From positions 1 to 64,000 of the forward strand of contig JAUIFO010000013.1 of NCBI GenBank assembly GCA_030430385.1: a DNA stretch of 64,000 bases, read 5' to 3'. The DNA is from Bacteroidia bacterium (GTDB lineage: Bacteria > Bacteroidota > Bacteroidia > Flavobacteriales > Flavobacteriaceae). A program made the position numbers and the translations under genes. Within the stretch, counting starts at the first letter, position 1, and every line of letters begins with the position of its first letter. This document shows positions 9,226 to 17,009 of the stretch, one piece after another. The notes beneath the pieces were generated by a model. The model saw only the letters and a program-made list of their open reading frames with translations. It did not search any database and was not told the origin of the DNA.

Positions 9226-9250
9226 TGTCACCTTGAGCGCAGTCGAAAGG
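9226..9250. repeat. REP-like intergenic repeat (TGTCACCTTGAGCGCAGTCGAAAGG type)
   Basis: The 25 bases between the reductase and ferredoxin genes start with TGTCACCTTGAGCGC and end in AGTCGAAAGG. From general knowledge, sequences of this form are scattered in intergenic regions of many marine Flavobacteriaceae. CCTT and AAGG at the ends can pair. Here it lies between two genes that should be co-transcribed and supplies the purine-rich GAAAGG just upstream of the ferredoxin start codon at 9259. Its identity as a dispersed repeat cannot be confirmed from one copy in the window. Confidence 0.5.
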
Positions 9251-9258
9251 TATTTTCA

Positions 9259-9591
9259 ATGGAACAAGATATTAACATAACAATTATTGATCGTGATGGT
9301 GTTGCTCATAACATTCAAGCGCCAACAGATATGGCTATGAATCTTATGGAGGTTGTACGATCTTATGAATTGGCTCCTGAGGGTACCATTGGTATTTGTG
9401 GTGGTATGGCGATGTGTGCGTCTTGTCAATGTTATGTAAATTCTAATCATGAATTACCTGAAATGCAAGATGATGAAGAGGCTATGTTGAGTGAAGCATT
9501 TAATGTTAAAGAAAATTCTCGCTTGGGTTGTCAGATTCAAATGACACCTGCTATGGAAGGTTTGGAAGTAGAATTGGCTCCTGAAAGTTAA
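9259..9591 (+). CDS. 2Fe-2S ferredoxin, adrenodoxin type
   Basis: 110 residues. Cluster ligands follow the adrenodoxin pattern: C47-x5-C53-x2-C56 (CGGMAMCASC) and C91 (RLGCQI). An additional Cys at 58 is not part of the pattern. The N-terminal MEQDINITIIDRDG strand and the acidic region MQDDEEAMLSEAF match ferredoxins that serve in Fe-S assembly or P450-type chains. The neighbouring reductase is the expected donor. Cytoplasmic. Confidence 0.9.
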   Translation: MEQDINITIIDRDGVAHNIQAPTDMAMNLMEVVRSYELAPEGTIGICGGMAMCASCQCYVNSNHELPEMQDDEEAMLSEAFNVKENSRLGCQIQMTPAMEGLEVELAPES

Positions 9592-9596
9592 TGTGA

Positions 9597-9662
9597 TGTC
9601 ATTCAGCATATAGCTAGAACTTTCCAGATTACTCAATCACTTTGCTTATTGAAAAATGACAG
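9597..9662. repeat. Degenerate terminal-inverted-repeat element
   Basis: The spacer between the converging ferredoxin and phosphoesterase genes begins GTCATTCAGCATA and ends TGAAAAATGACA, so its two ends are inverted copies of roughly GTCATT / AATGAC. This is the layout of the flavobacterial REP-like elements represented at 9226 and 13461, but the sequence between is too diverged to be sure. Confidence 0.3.
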
Positions 9663-9667
9663 ATTAT

Positions 9668-10567
9668 TTATTCCGTTTTATAATCGATCAAAGGTGTTGG
9701 ACCTTCTAGCAAAACCCTAACTATTTTTAAGGTACCATCATCTGTGGTTGCAATTTGCCACTTGATCAAAGAAATGGCTCCATTTTCAATTTCAAGTCCA
9801 GTAATACTTCTTGGATGCACGCAACTTCCATCATTAAAAAAGGCAATATCTCCAGGTTCAGGAAAACGTGGTCTGTGTGTATGACCTGCAATAGTAATGA
9901 GATTGTTGTTTTCTGCAATCCATTTTTTAGTGCGACGTTCGATCTTAATGAGTTCTTTGTAGTTCTTGGCAGGACTAGTTGGATCTGCAATTCCCATAAC
10001 ATTTAATGGTTTCCAAAGAATACGAACCATAAAACGACTCCATTTCCAAAATAAATAATTCCACCAATCAGCTTGATGACCATGCAATAAGAAAAGCTCT
10101 TGAGTAGTCTCTGAATGTTTTAATATCACAGCTTCATGGTAGACAATATCACAGAACAACGCTACGTCTTCACCAATTTTAGGATCAAAATAGGAAGATA
10201 AATGTTTTTCGACATACTTAGGATCGCGATAAACCATATCATGATTTCCCCAAATCATATGTAGTCGGTTTTGCTCATGAAACAATTTCAAAAGCATATA
10301 TACATTTTTATGTGCATTCAATATTGAATCAAAAGAAAGATTTTCCCAAAGTTCATCACCATCACCTAATTCACAGTAACTGAACCCTTCTGCATAATAA
10401 TGTTTTAAGGCATGAAAATAGATGTTTCTGTTGTTCGCAAAATCATCAGCAAAACTATTATCGCCACGATGACAATCACTAAATAAAACAAACTTGCTAG
10501 TATTGTCAAATGAGACCACCTTAGCATTCTTGTAAGCTCTGTCTAATCTTTTCTTAGCGGAAAACAT
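9668..10567 (-). CDS. Calcineurin-like metallophosphoesterase (LpxH-like)
   Basis: 299 residues. The metal-binding motifs of the family are all present in order: FSDCHRGD, GDGDELWE, WGNHDMV, LLHGHQAD and IAGHTHRPRF. The overall layout (SDxH, GDxxD, GNHD, H, GHTH) resembles UDP-2,3-diacylglucosamine hydrolases, but the protein is longer than LpxH and the lipid-A substrate is not certain. It is transcribed toward the ferredoxin gene and is separated from the SGNH lipoprotein gene upstream by 28 bases. Confidence 0.82.
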   Translation of the reverse strand: MFSAKKRLDRAYKNAKVVSFDNTSKFVLFSDCHRGDNSFADDFANNRNIYFHALKHYYAEGFSYCELGDGDELWENLSFDSILNAHKNVYMLLKLFHEQNRLHMIWGNHDMVYRDPKYVEKHLSSYFDPKIGEDVALFCDIVYHEAVILKHSETTQELFLLHGHQADWWNYLFWKWSRFMVRILWKPLNVMGIADPTSPAKNYKELIKIERRTKKWIAENNNLITIAGHTHRPRFPEPGDIAFFNDGSCVHPRSITGLEIENGAISLIKWQIATTDDGTLKIVRVLLEGPTPLIDYKTE

Positions 10568-10595
10568 ACAGTAAAAGTAACTAAAAAAAGGACAG

Positions 10596-11360
10596 CTATT
10601 CTATTTTTTCCAAAGCGAAAGGAAGCAAACGTTCTACAAATTTGGAGTATGCTAATGTTGAAGGATGTAAGCCATCTGAAGCAACAAGCTGAGGTTGCTC
10701 AAGTCCGAGTCGCGTAATATCAGTGATGTAGACATAGGTGATTTCTTGTGCATTACAGTAAGATTCGGCATAATCATTATACAAGTCTATTTCTTGTGTT
10801 GTTACTTCTGGATTTCCAGTGTTTTGACCGAAGACAGTATAGGCGTAATCGGGAATTGAAATCACAATGACTTTATCTTTCATACCATTTGCTTTTGAAA
10901 TGGCAGTTTCAATAAGTTCAGGAAATTCACTTTGGTAAACAGAAAAAGGAACATTTTGATATTGATTGTTGACACCAATCAATAAGGTGACCAAATCGTA
11001 TTCGGAATCAAGTTCTTCGTTGTCGATAGCCTCTATCAAATCAAAAGTTGTCCAGCCGGTTTGTGCAACGATGTCGACTTCAACATTGTAAGATGAAGTA
11101 TTTTGAATACTATCTTTAAGTTGTATTGGGAAACGACAGGTTTCACATACGCTTTGACCAATAGTGTAGCTATCGCCTAAAGACAATATACGTCTTGAAT
11201 TATAAGTCGAGTTATCATTCGTGTTTTCGTTACTATCATCATCAGTATTGTCTGTAGTGTCTACAAGATCAAAAGGACCACCATCAATAGAATCATCTAC
11301 AGCACTGCACGATAAGAATCCAGTAACAATTAATACAAAAAGGAGTTTCAATGTCTTCAT
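10596..11360 (-). CDS. SGNH/GDSL-family hydrolase lipoprotein
   Basis: 254 residues. A lipoprotein signal ends at GFLSCS, and an Asp/Asn/Thr-rich linker (about 25-50) follows. The SGNH blocks are visible: block I ILSLGDSYTIG with the nucleophile Ser, block III GVNNQYQ, and block V SDGLHPS with the catalytic Asp and His. A CETC pair directly after block I is unusual and may form a disulfide. It is probably an envelope-bound esterase, lipase or deacetylase; the substrate is unknown. Confidence 0.85.
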   Translation of the reverse strand: MKTLKLLFVLIVTGFLSCSAVDDSIDGGPFDLVDTTDNTDDDSNENTNDNSTYNSRRILSLGDSYTIGQSVCETCRFPIQLKDSIQNTSSYNVEVDIVAQTGWTTFDLIEAIDNEELDSEYDLVTLLIGVNNQYQNVPFSVYQSEFPELIETAISKANGMKDKVIVISIPDYAYTVFGQNTGNPEVTTQEIDLYNDYAESYCNAQEITYVYITDITRLGLEQPQLVASDGLHPSTLAYSKFVERLLPFALEKIE

Positions 11361-11460
11361 ATGTATAAAATATACGAAAAATGACAGACAAAGGTTTAAA
11401 CTCTTACACGATAGTGTTTATCTCGTTTTGAATTGCATTGCAATTTTGAATTCTAGAGTC

Positions 11461-12639
11461 TTATTTAAAAGCATTTAAGCCAGTAACATCTAATCCTGTA
11501 ATTAATAAATGAATATCATGTGTGCCTTCATAAGTAATCACGCTTTCTAGATTCATAGAATGGCGCATGATACTATATTCTCCAGTAATACCCATGCCAC
11601 CAAGCATTTGTCTTGCTTCTCTGGCAATGTTGATCGCCATTTCTACATTGTTACGTTTTGCCATAGATATTTGAGCAGAAGTAGCACGTCCTTCATTTCG
11701 TAATACACCAAGTCGCCAAGTAAGCATTTGCGCTTTAGTGATTTCGGTGATCATTTCAGCGAGCTTCTTTTGTTGTAATTGAAATTGTCCAATAGGTTTC
11801 CCAAATTGAATACGCTCTTTACTATAACGTAAGGCAGTATCGTAACAATCCATTGCAGCTCCAATAGCTCCCCAAGCAATACCATATCTTGCTGAATCTA
11901 GACAGCCAAGTGGTGCTCCAAGTCCAGATTTATTAGGAAGTAAATTTTCCTTCGGAACTTTCACGTTGTCAAAGATCAATTCTCCTGTTGCGCTTGCACG
12001 AAGCGACCATTTGTTATGGGTTTCAGGAGTAGAGAATCCTTCCATACCACGCTCAACTATAAGTCCGTGAATACGACCTTCTTCATTTTTTGCCCACACG
12101 ACTGCTACCTGACAAAACGGAGCATTGGAAATCCACATTTTAGCACCATTTAATAGGTAATGGTCTCCCATGTCTTTAAAGTTTGTGGTCATTCCTCCAG
12201 GATTACTACCATGATCTGGTTCTGTAAGTCCGAAAGATCCCATCCATTCACCAGAAGCTAACTTAGGCAAAAACTTTTGACGTTGTTCCTCAGTTCCATA
12301 CTTCCAGATTGGATACATCACCAAAGACGATTGTACAGAAGCAGTACTTCTTACTCCAGAATCACCACGCTCAATTTCTTGCATAATCAATCCGTAAGAA
12401 ATTTGATCAAGTCCAGCACCTCCATATTCAACAGGAATGTAAGGTCCAAAAGCACCAATTTCTGCAAGACCACTAATGATTTGGTTTGGGAATTCTGCTT
12501 TTTGAGCGTATTCTTCAATAATTGGAGAAACATCACGCTTTACCCATTCTCTGGCAGCGTCACGTACTAATTTATGTTCTTCAGAAAGTAAATCGTCAAG
12601 ATTATAATAATCAGGAGCTTCAAATAAATCTGGCTTCAT
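11461..12639 (-). CDS. Acyl-CoA dehydrogenase, glutaryl-CoA dehydrogenase type
   Basis: 392 residues covering the whole acyl-CoA dehydrogenase fold. The FAD and substrate region reads GSFGLTEPDHGSNPGG, and the catalytic Glu lies in TYEGTHDIH, a form typical of glutaryl-CoA dehydrogenases. These enzymes oxidise and decarboxylate glutaryl-CoA to crotonyl-CoA in lysine and tryptophan breakdown. RYGIAWGAIGAA and LQQKKLAEMITEI match the C-terminal helical domain. It stands alone as a transcription unit; no electron-transfer flavoprotein genes are nearby. Family membership is firm, exact substrate somewhat less so. Confidence 0.85.
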   Translation of the reverse strand: MKPDLFEAPDYYNLDDLLSEEHKLVRDAAREWVKRDVSPIIEEYAQKAEFPNQIISGLAEIGAFGPYIPVEYGGAGLDQISYGLIMQEIERGDSGVRSTASVQSSLVMYPIWKYGTEEQRQKFLPKLASGEWMGSFGLTEPDHGSNPGGMTTNFKDMGDHYLLNGAKMWISNAPFCQVAVVWAKNEEGRIHGLIVERGMEGFSTPETHNKWSLRASATGELIFDNVKVPKENLLPNKSGLGAPLGCLDSARYGIAWGAIGAAMDCYDTALRYSKERIQFGKPIGQFQLQQKKLAEMITEITKAQMLTWRLGVLRNEGRATSAQISMAKRNNVEMAINIAREARQMLGGMGITGEYSIMRHSMNLESVITYEGTHDIHLLITGLDVTGLNAFK

Positions 12640-12739
12640 TATATAATATGTTTAAGTAGTTTTATTAAGAGGTCTTGAGTAAATTCAATTTTTGAAATAC
12701 CCTTTATGGGTCAAAAATAACGAAAACGTTTTCTTAAAA

Positions 12740-13453
12740 CTACATTTTCAAATAAAAATCCTTAGTCAATTCGATGTACTCACTTGTATATTGATGGCGT
12801 GAGGTTTCTATAATAAGTTCTGAGGTTTCAAGTTCAGCATTTTGAAAAGAAAAGGCTATTAGACTTCTTTTGATTACTGAAGTTGGCGTGCCTTTGATGT
12901 GTGTGATTCTCTTCGGAAAAAGGCGAGCAGCTTCGGCAATCTTAATAAGGTTTTCTTCTTCAGAAAACGGAATGATTACCGCAAAAAGACCATCTTTAGA
13001 AAGTAAAGTAGTCACAGATGCTATTAGATGCTGAAACGGCATAGCATCTTGGAAACGAGCTAAGTCACGTTGTTGGTTTTGTGTTTTATAATCTTCTGAA
13101 TAGAACGGAGGATTACAAACAATGAGGTCATAAGTGTCATCAATTTCTTCAGCAAATTCTTCAAGCGAAGCGTGAAAACAAAATAAGCGATCGTTCCAAG
13201 GTGATTGTTCAAAATTTTCAACACATTGTTCGTAAGCACTATCATCAATTTCTAAGGCTTCTATCACTTCAGCATGACTTCGTTGCGCTAGCATTAATGC
13301 AATAATTCCTGTGCCAGCACCAATGTCTAAAATAGAAAAAGGGTTGTGAGCAATAGGTGCCCAAGCGCCAAGCAGTACACCATCAGTACCAATTTTCATA
13401 GCACATTGGTCTTGATTGACCGTAAATTGTTTGAACTGAAAAGGGTTACTCAT
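12740..13453 (-). CDS. trmN6: tRNA1(Val) (adenine(37)-N6)-methyltransferase
   Basis: 237 residues from ATG 13453. Another ATG at 13465 lies inside the REP-like element, so the inner start (MSNPFQFKQF, the usual family start) is preferred. The SAM-binding motif is ILDIGAGTGIIALMLAQ and the catalytic NPPF motif is VCNPPFYSED, which marks N6-adenine methyltransferases. TrmN6 methylates A37 of tRNA-Val. rimM lies upstream in the same direction, 80 bases away. Confidence 0.88.
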   Translation of the reverse strand: MSNPFQFKQFTVNQDQCAMKIGTDGVLLGAWAPIAHNPFSILDIGAGTGIIALMLAQRSHAEVIEALEIDDSAYEQCVENFEQSPWNDRLFCFHASLEEFAEEIDDTYDLIVCNPPFYSEDYKTQNQQRDLARFQDAMPFQHLIASVTTLLSKDGLFAVIIPFSEEENLIKIAEAARLFPKRITHIKGTPTSVIKRSLIAFSFQNAELETSELIIETSRHQYTSEYIELTKDFYLKM

Positions 13454-13460
13454 TTTTTTT

Positions 13461-13489
13461 GTCATCCTGAACTTGATTCAGGATCTCAT
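13461..13489. repeat. REP-like palindromic repeat (GTCATCCTGAACTTGATTCAGGAT type)
   Basis: The element reads GTCATCCTGAAC, TTGA, TTCAGGATCTCAT. ATCCTGAA (13464-13471) and TTCAGGAT (13477-13484) form an 8-bp inverted repeat with a five-base loop. Similar sequences occur in many flavobacterial intergenic regions. It abuts the trmN6 start, so its hairpin could influence read-through from rimM or translation of trmN6. Confidence 0.55.
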
Positions 13490-13532
13490 AATTTATGATA
13501 TACTACTGAAATTTATTTAATAGAATATAAAA

Positions 13533-14063
13533 TTAATCTTCTAGGTACAAATCGATAAGTCCTTCTGGAGTGTCAACAAAAATGGTCTTATTGGGTTTAT
13601 CTACTTTTGAGATGAATTCGTCATTCATCGGAATTAAAATTTCAATACCATCACGATCGATCTCAAATAACGATTGCGCTGTTGAATCATTTACAGCAGT
13701 AATTATTCCAACATCTCCAAAGGTGTTATCGACAACTTTAAATCCGATAATTTCATGATAATAAAACTTGTCATCGTCTAATTTCGGTAAGAATTCTAAA
13801 GGGAGATATAAATCAGATTTTATAAGAGCATCTGCATCACCTTCGGTGTCTACATCTTCAAATTTGATACGTAAAAGTTCAGATTTATGTAATTGCGATG
13901 ATTCTATAAAAAAAGGCACAAGATGATTACGAACTTCCACAAATACAGATTCCATATGCTCATACAAATGCGGTTCGTCAGTATCAAGTTTAGCGAGTAC
14001 TTCTCCTTTGTAACTGTATTTTTTAACAATCTTTCCTAAGAAAAAACAATCTGCTTTATTCAT
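13533..14063 (-). CDS. rimM: Ribosome maturation factor RimM
   Basis: 176 residues with the two RimM domains: an N-terminal beta-barrel (FLGKIVKKYSYKGEVLAKLDT) and a C-terminal PRC barrel (YYHEIIGFKVVDNTFGDVGIIT ... EILIPMNDEFI). RimM assists maturation of the 30S head and binds protein S19. It follows rpsP in the same direction, the usual rpsP-rimM arrangement, but with a hairpin terminator between them. Confidence 0.93.
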   Translation of the reverse strand: MNKADCFFLGKIVKKYSYKGEVLAKLDTDEPHLYEHMESVFVEVRNHLVPFFIESSQLHKSELLRIKFEDVDTEGDADALIKSDLYLPLEFLPKLDDDKFYYHEIIGFKVVDNTFGDVGIITAVNDSTAQSLFEIDRDGIEILIPMNDEFISKVDKPNKTIFVDTPEGLIDLYLED

Positions 14064-14105
14064 AGACCTCTCTAATTTAATTCTGATATATTAGATTTAA
14101 TACAT

Positions 14106-14136
14106 AAAAAAACTCCGACACATGGTATCGGAGTTT
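14106..14136 (-). terminator. Intrinsic terminator between rpsP and rimM
   Basis: Read on the minus strand, AAACTCCGA (14136-14128) pairs perfectly with TCGGAGTTT (14118-14110) around a nine-base loop and is followed by a short T run. It lies between rpsP and rimM and probably lets only part of the transcripts continue into rimM. Confidence 0.75.
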
Positions 14137-14156
14137 AAAAGTATAAAAATAATGTT

Positions 14157-14675
14157 TTATTCTTCTTCGTTTGAAGCCGTTACTTCACCTTCAGCTTGAG
14201 CTTCTTCAGTAGCATCTTCTTCAACTACAGGTTCTGCTGCAGCAATTCTTGCTTCGTTTACAGCTTTTTCAGCAGCTAAAGCTTCAGCTTTCGCTTTTGC
14301 TTTTGCTTCAGATAAACCATCTGCTTTAGCTTGTATTTTAGATGCTTTTTCATCTAACCAAGCGTTGAATTTTTCTTCAGCTTGCTCTTCAGTTAAAGCT
14401 CCTTTTTTAACACCACCAGCTAAATGGTTTTTTAATAAGGCACCTTTGTAAGATAAAAGTGCTCTAGCAGTATCTGTAGGTTGCGCTCCATTTTGTAACC
14501 ATTGTACTGCACCATCAACATTTAAATCAATTGTTGCTGGATTTGTGTTTGGATTGTAAGACCCTAATTTCTCTAGGTATTTACCATCTCTTTTTGCTCG
14601 TGCGTCTGCTGCAACGATCCAATAATAAGGTTTCCCTTTTTTACCGTGTCTTTGTAATCTAATTTTAACTGACAT
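14157..14675 (-). CDS. rpsP: 30S ribosomal protein S16
   Basis: 172 residues. The first 80 are the S16 core ([20 protein letters not shown], then [15 protein letters not shown]). The remainder is an Ala/Glu/Lys-rich tail ending in a very acidic stretch, a common extension in Bacteroidota S16. It heads the rpsP-rimM-trmN6 direction of transcription, with a terminator hairpin directly downstream. Confidence 0.95.
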   Translation of the reverse strand: MSVKIRLQRHGKKGKPYYWIVAADARAKRDGKYLEKLGSYNPNTNPATIDLNVDGAVQWLQNGAQPTDTARALLSYKGALLKNHLAGGVKKGALTEEQAEEKFNAWLDEKASKIQAKADGLSEAKAKAKAEALAAEKAVNEARIAAAEPVVEEDATEEAQAEGEVTASNEEE

Positions 14676-14869
14676 ATGTAATTAATTAGTGAGGTTCTCG
14701 ACCTCTGTTATTAATGAGAGCGCAAAGATAATACAAATATTTAATTATGAGCATTTTATTTTAAATTAAGTAATATTGAAATTTTATTATACTTTTGGTA
14801 GCCTGAAAACGTTATATTTACCCTAAATTGCACTTCAAAATATTTTTGAAGAGGAAGAAAATTAAAATA

Positions 14870-16204
14870 ATGAGACGATTAACACTACTGTTTATAACTA
14901 TCCTAACCTTTGCTAGTTGTGGTGATGAAGTTGAGTTTAACTCACCAACAATTCAAGGGAATTTGAATTATCAACTCTGGAGGGCAGAATATTTTAATGC
15001 TGATATTGATGTTAATGGGTTTTTAACCATTAAAGGAGGAAACAATGTTGAAACCTTAGAATTGAGAATTCCATCTGTTGCTGTTGGAAGATATATATTA
15101 GGTGATGTGGATTCTATGGAAGCAAGATTCACTGCTGCTGATGGAACCGTGTATTCTACCAATAATAGACCTGATGAATCAGTAACTATTTATCCAGAAT
15201 ATGGTGAGATTATTTTAGATGAAATTATCGATAATACCTTTACAGGAACCTTTGGGTTTAACGCTTTTGATGCAAGTGGTACTCGAGTGATTAACTTTGG
15301 AGGTGTCACAACCCAAAATCCTGATACACCTACCGATGATCCTATTACAGGAGGAATATTTTATCGTGTGCCTTTAACTTCAGGATCTTTTCCAGCAGTT
15401 GTGTTTACTTGTGCTGATGCTGAAGAAGCTACAGATTTAGCTCAAGCAGCTTTTGATGCGACGACTTCTAGTGATTTGATATACATTAATAGCGACGATT
15501 ACATTACAGCTTGTAACAATTTATCATTGGCTCTTGAAACTGAAAGAACTTATTGTGGTGATCTTAACCAATCACTTATGAATAGAATTCTTCAATTAAA
15601 CGAATGCGTTTTTCCATGTAGTCTAGCTACACAAAATAGAAATACTGCACAAACAACTTTTGAAGGTGCAATTATCACAAATTATATTGATTTGTGTACA
15701 GAATATCAGTTTTATTTACAACAACAAATTGATTTCTGTGGTGATGCTGATGGAAGCATTCAAGCAATTTTAGATGATCTAGATTGTGGCGATGATGATT
15801 TAGATGGTATTCCAAATGCATACGAAGATTTTAATGGTGATGGTAACTTAGATAACGATGATACTGATGGTGATACGATACCAAATTACCTAGACGATGA
15901 TGATGATGGCGATGGTGTGCTTACCATAAATGAAGCTGTAGATGATGATGGACTTCCGTTAGATACAGATGGTGATCTTGCATTTGATTATTTAGATAAT
16001 GATGATGATGGTGATGGGATTCTTACACAATTTGAATCTGGTGATACGGATGGTGATGGCATTTTAAATTATTTAGATGATGATGACGATGGCGATATGA
16101 TTTTAACTGCTGATGAAAACCCAGATGTTAATGGTGATGGTGATCCAACTGATGCTGTTGATACAGATGGTGATGGGATTCCAGATTATCTTGATGATAT
16201 GTAA
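14870..16204 (+). CDS. Lipoprotein with Ca-binding thrombospondin-3-like Asp repeats
   Basis: 444 residues from ATG 14870, preceded by GAGGAAG; the upstream in-frame ATG would put the signal peptide too far in. The lipobox is TFASCGD. Residues 20-155 form an unrecognised beta-rich domain. The middle part (about 180-300) has several Cys residues and Ala/Thr helices. From about residue 310 to the end there are at least seven DxDxDG loops ([15 protein letters not shown]), a Ca-binding stalk typical of secreted Bacteroidota proteins. It is a probable outer-membrane surface lipoprotein of unknown role, with its own terminator downstream. Confidence 0.8.
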   Translation: MRRLTLLFITILTFASCGDEVEFNSPTIQGNLNYQLWRAEYFNADIDVNGFLTIKGGNNVETLELRIPSVAVGRYILGDVDSMEARFTAADGTVYSTNNRPDESVTIYPEYGEIILDEIIDNTFTGTFGFNAFDASGTRVINFGGVTTQNPDTPTDDPITGGIFYRVPLTSGSFPAVVFTCADAEEATDLAQAAFDATTSSDLIYINSDDYITACNNLSLALETERTYCGDLNQSLMNRILQLNECVFPCSLATQNRNTAQTTFEGAIITNYIDLCTEYQFYLQQQIDFCGDADGSIQAILDDLDCGDDDLDGIPNAYEDFNGDGNLDNDDTDGDTIPNYLDDDDDGDGVLTINEAVDDDGLPLDTDGDLAFDYLDNDDDGDGILTQFESGDTDGDGILNYLDDDDDGDMILTADENPDVNGDGDPTDAVDTDGDGIPDYLDDM

Positions 16205-16225
16205 TTTAGAAAATTTAGATATAGT

Positions 16226-16256
16226 AAAAGTCAGCTTTTTAAAGCTGACTTTTTTG
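16226..16256 (+). terminator. Intrinsic terminator after the Asp-repeat lipoprotein
   Basis: AAAAGTCAGCTTT (16226-16238) pairs with AAAGCTGACTTTT (16241-16253), followed by a T run. The stem is nearly the same as the terminator at 16865. Confidence 0.85.
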
Positions 16257-16394
16257 TTAAAGACTTTTTAAAGCATGTTAAAGATGTTAAAACCTTCTCC
16301 TTTTTGTAAGAAAAAAGCTATATTAATTAATGTGATGTGAAACAATACGCATCTTTAAAAAAAGTATTGAAATTTTAAAAATGTAAACGATATA

Positions 16395-16844
16395 ATGAAG
16401 TATTCAGAAGAAATTTCAAACAAATTAAATGAATTATTAATAAAGAATTATGATGCTGAAAAAGGCTATCTTAATGCTATTGAAAATGTGGATGGAGATA
16501 GATTAAAAATGTTTTTTAAGCGAAGAGCTAACGAGCGTAGTGAATTTGCAAAAGAATTAAGAACAGAAATCTTACAATATGGAGAAGTCCCTGTAGACTC
16601 TGGAAGTTTCAAAGGAACAGTGCACAGAAACTGGATGACTTTAAAATCATTATTCAGTTCTAATAATGAAGAAGCTATTCTTGAAGAAGCAATTCGTGGT
16701 GAAGAAACTAGTTTAGAAGAGTATAACGAACTAATTACAGCGCCTAATCTTCCACCAAGTATAGATAGATTGATTTTAAAGCATAGAAATGCAATTCAAT
16801 CTGCTATAAATAGTGCGAAAGTAAAAGAAGAATTAGTGTCATAA
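16395..16844 (+). CDS. PA2169-family four-helix-bundle protein (DUF2383)
   Basis: 149 residues, entirely helical and charged. The order of motifs (LNELLIKNYDAEKGYLNAIEN, FFKRRANERSEFAKELR, GSFKGTVHRNWMTLKS, AIRGEETSLEEYNELI) matches the DUF2383/PA2169 family of ferritin-like four-helix bundles. Members are often stress induced; the function is unknown and metal binding has not been established. It is a single-gene unit bracketed by two near-identical terminators. Confidence 0.85.
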   Translation: MKYSEEISNKLNELLIKNYDAEKGYLNAIENVDGDRLKMFFKRRANERSEFAKELRTEILQYGEVPVDSGSFKGTVHRNWMTLKSLFSSNNEEAILEEAIRGEETSLEEYNELITAPNLPPSIDRLILKHRNAIQSAINSAKVKEELVS

Positions 16845-16864
16845 TTATGCACTTAAAATATGTT

Positions 16865-16895
16865 AAAAGTCAGCTCAAAAGAGCTGACTTTTTTG
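16865..16895 (+). terminator. Intrinsic terminator after the DUF2383 gene
   Basis: AAAAGTCAGCTC (16865-16876), loop AAAA, GAGCTGACTTTT (16881-16892), then more T. Twelve paired bases and a T run make this a strong terminator. Confidence 0.9.
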
Positions 16896-17009
16896 TTTAC
16901 AACTGTTCATAACTTCATTTCTAAAAAGAAGTGTTTATTCGTAATTTTATGCACTTACTTCTGAAGTAATGTTTCTTCAGAAAGGCACTAATAGCTCAAT
17001 AGATTTTAC

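Noticed and set aside
13454-13465. Upstream ATG at 13465 for trmN6
   Set aside because: It is created by the GTCAT of the REP-like element; the family normally begins at the MSNPFQF equivalent.
14870-16204. Dockerin or RTX toxin from the DxDxDG loops
   Set aside because: Spacing (DTDGDGI...[11 protein letters not shown]) fits thrombospondin-3-like stalks; neither paired dockerin repeats nor nine-residue RTX repeats are present.
16226-16895. Insertion element bounded by the twin terminators
   Set aside because: No transposase, no target duplication and the inner gene is an ordinary DUF2383 protein; only the hairpins resemble each other.
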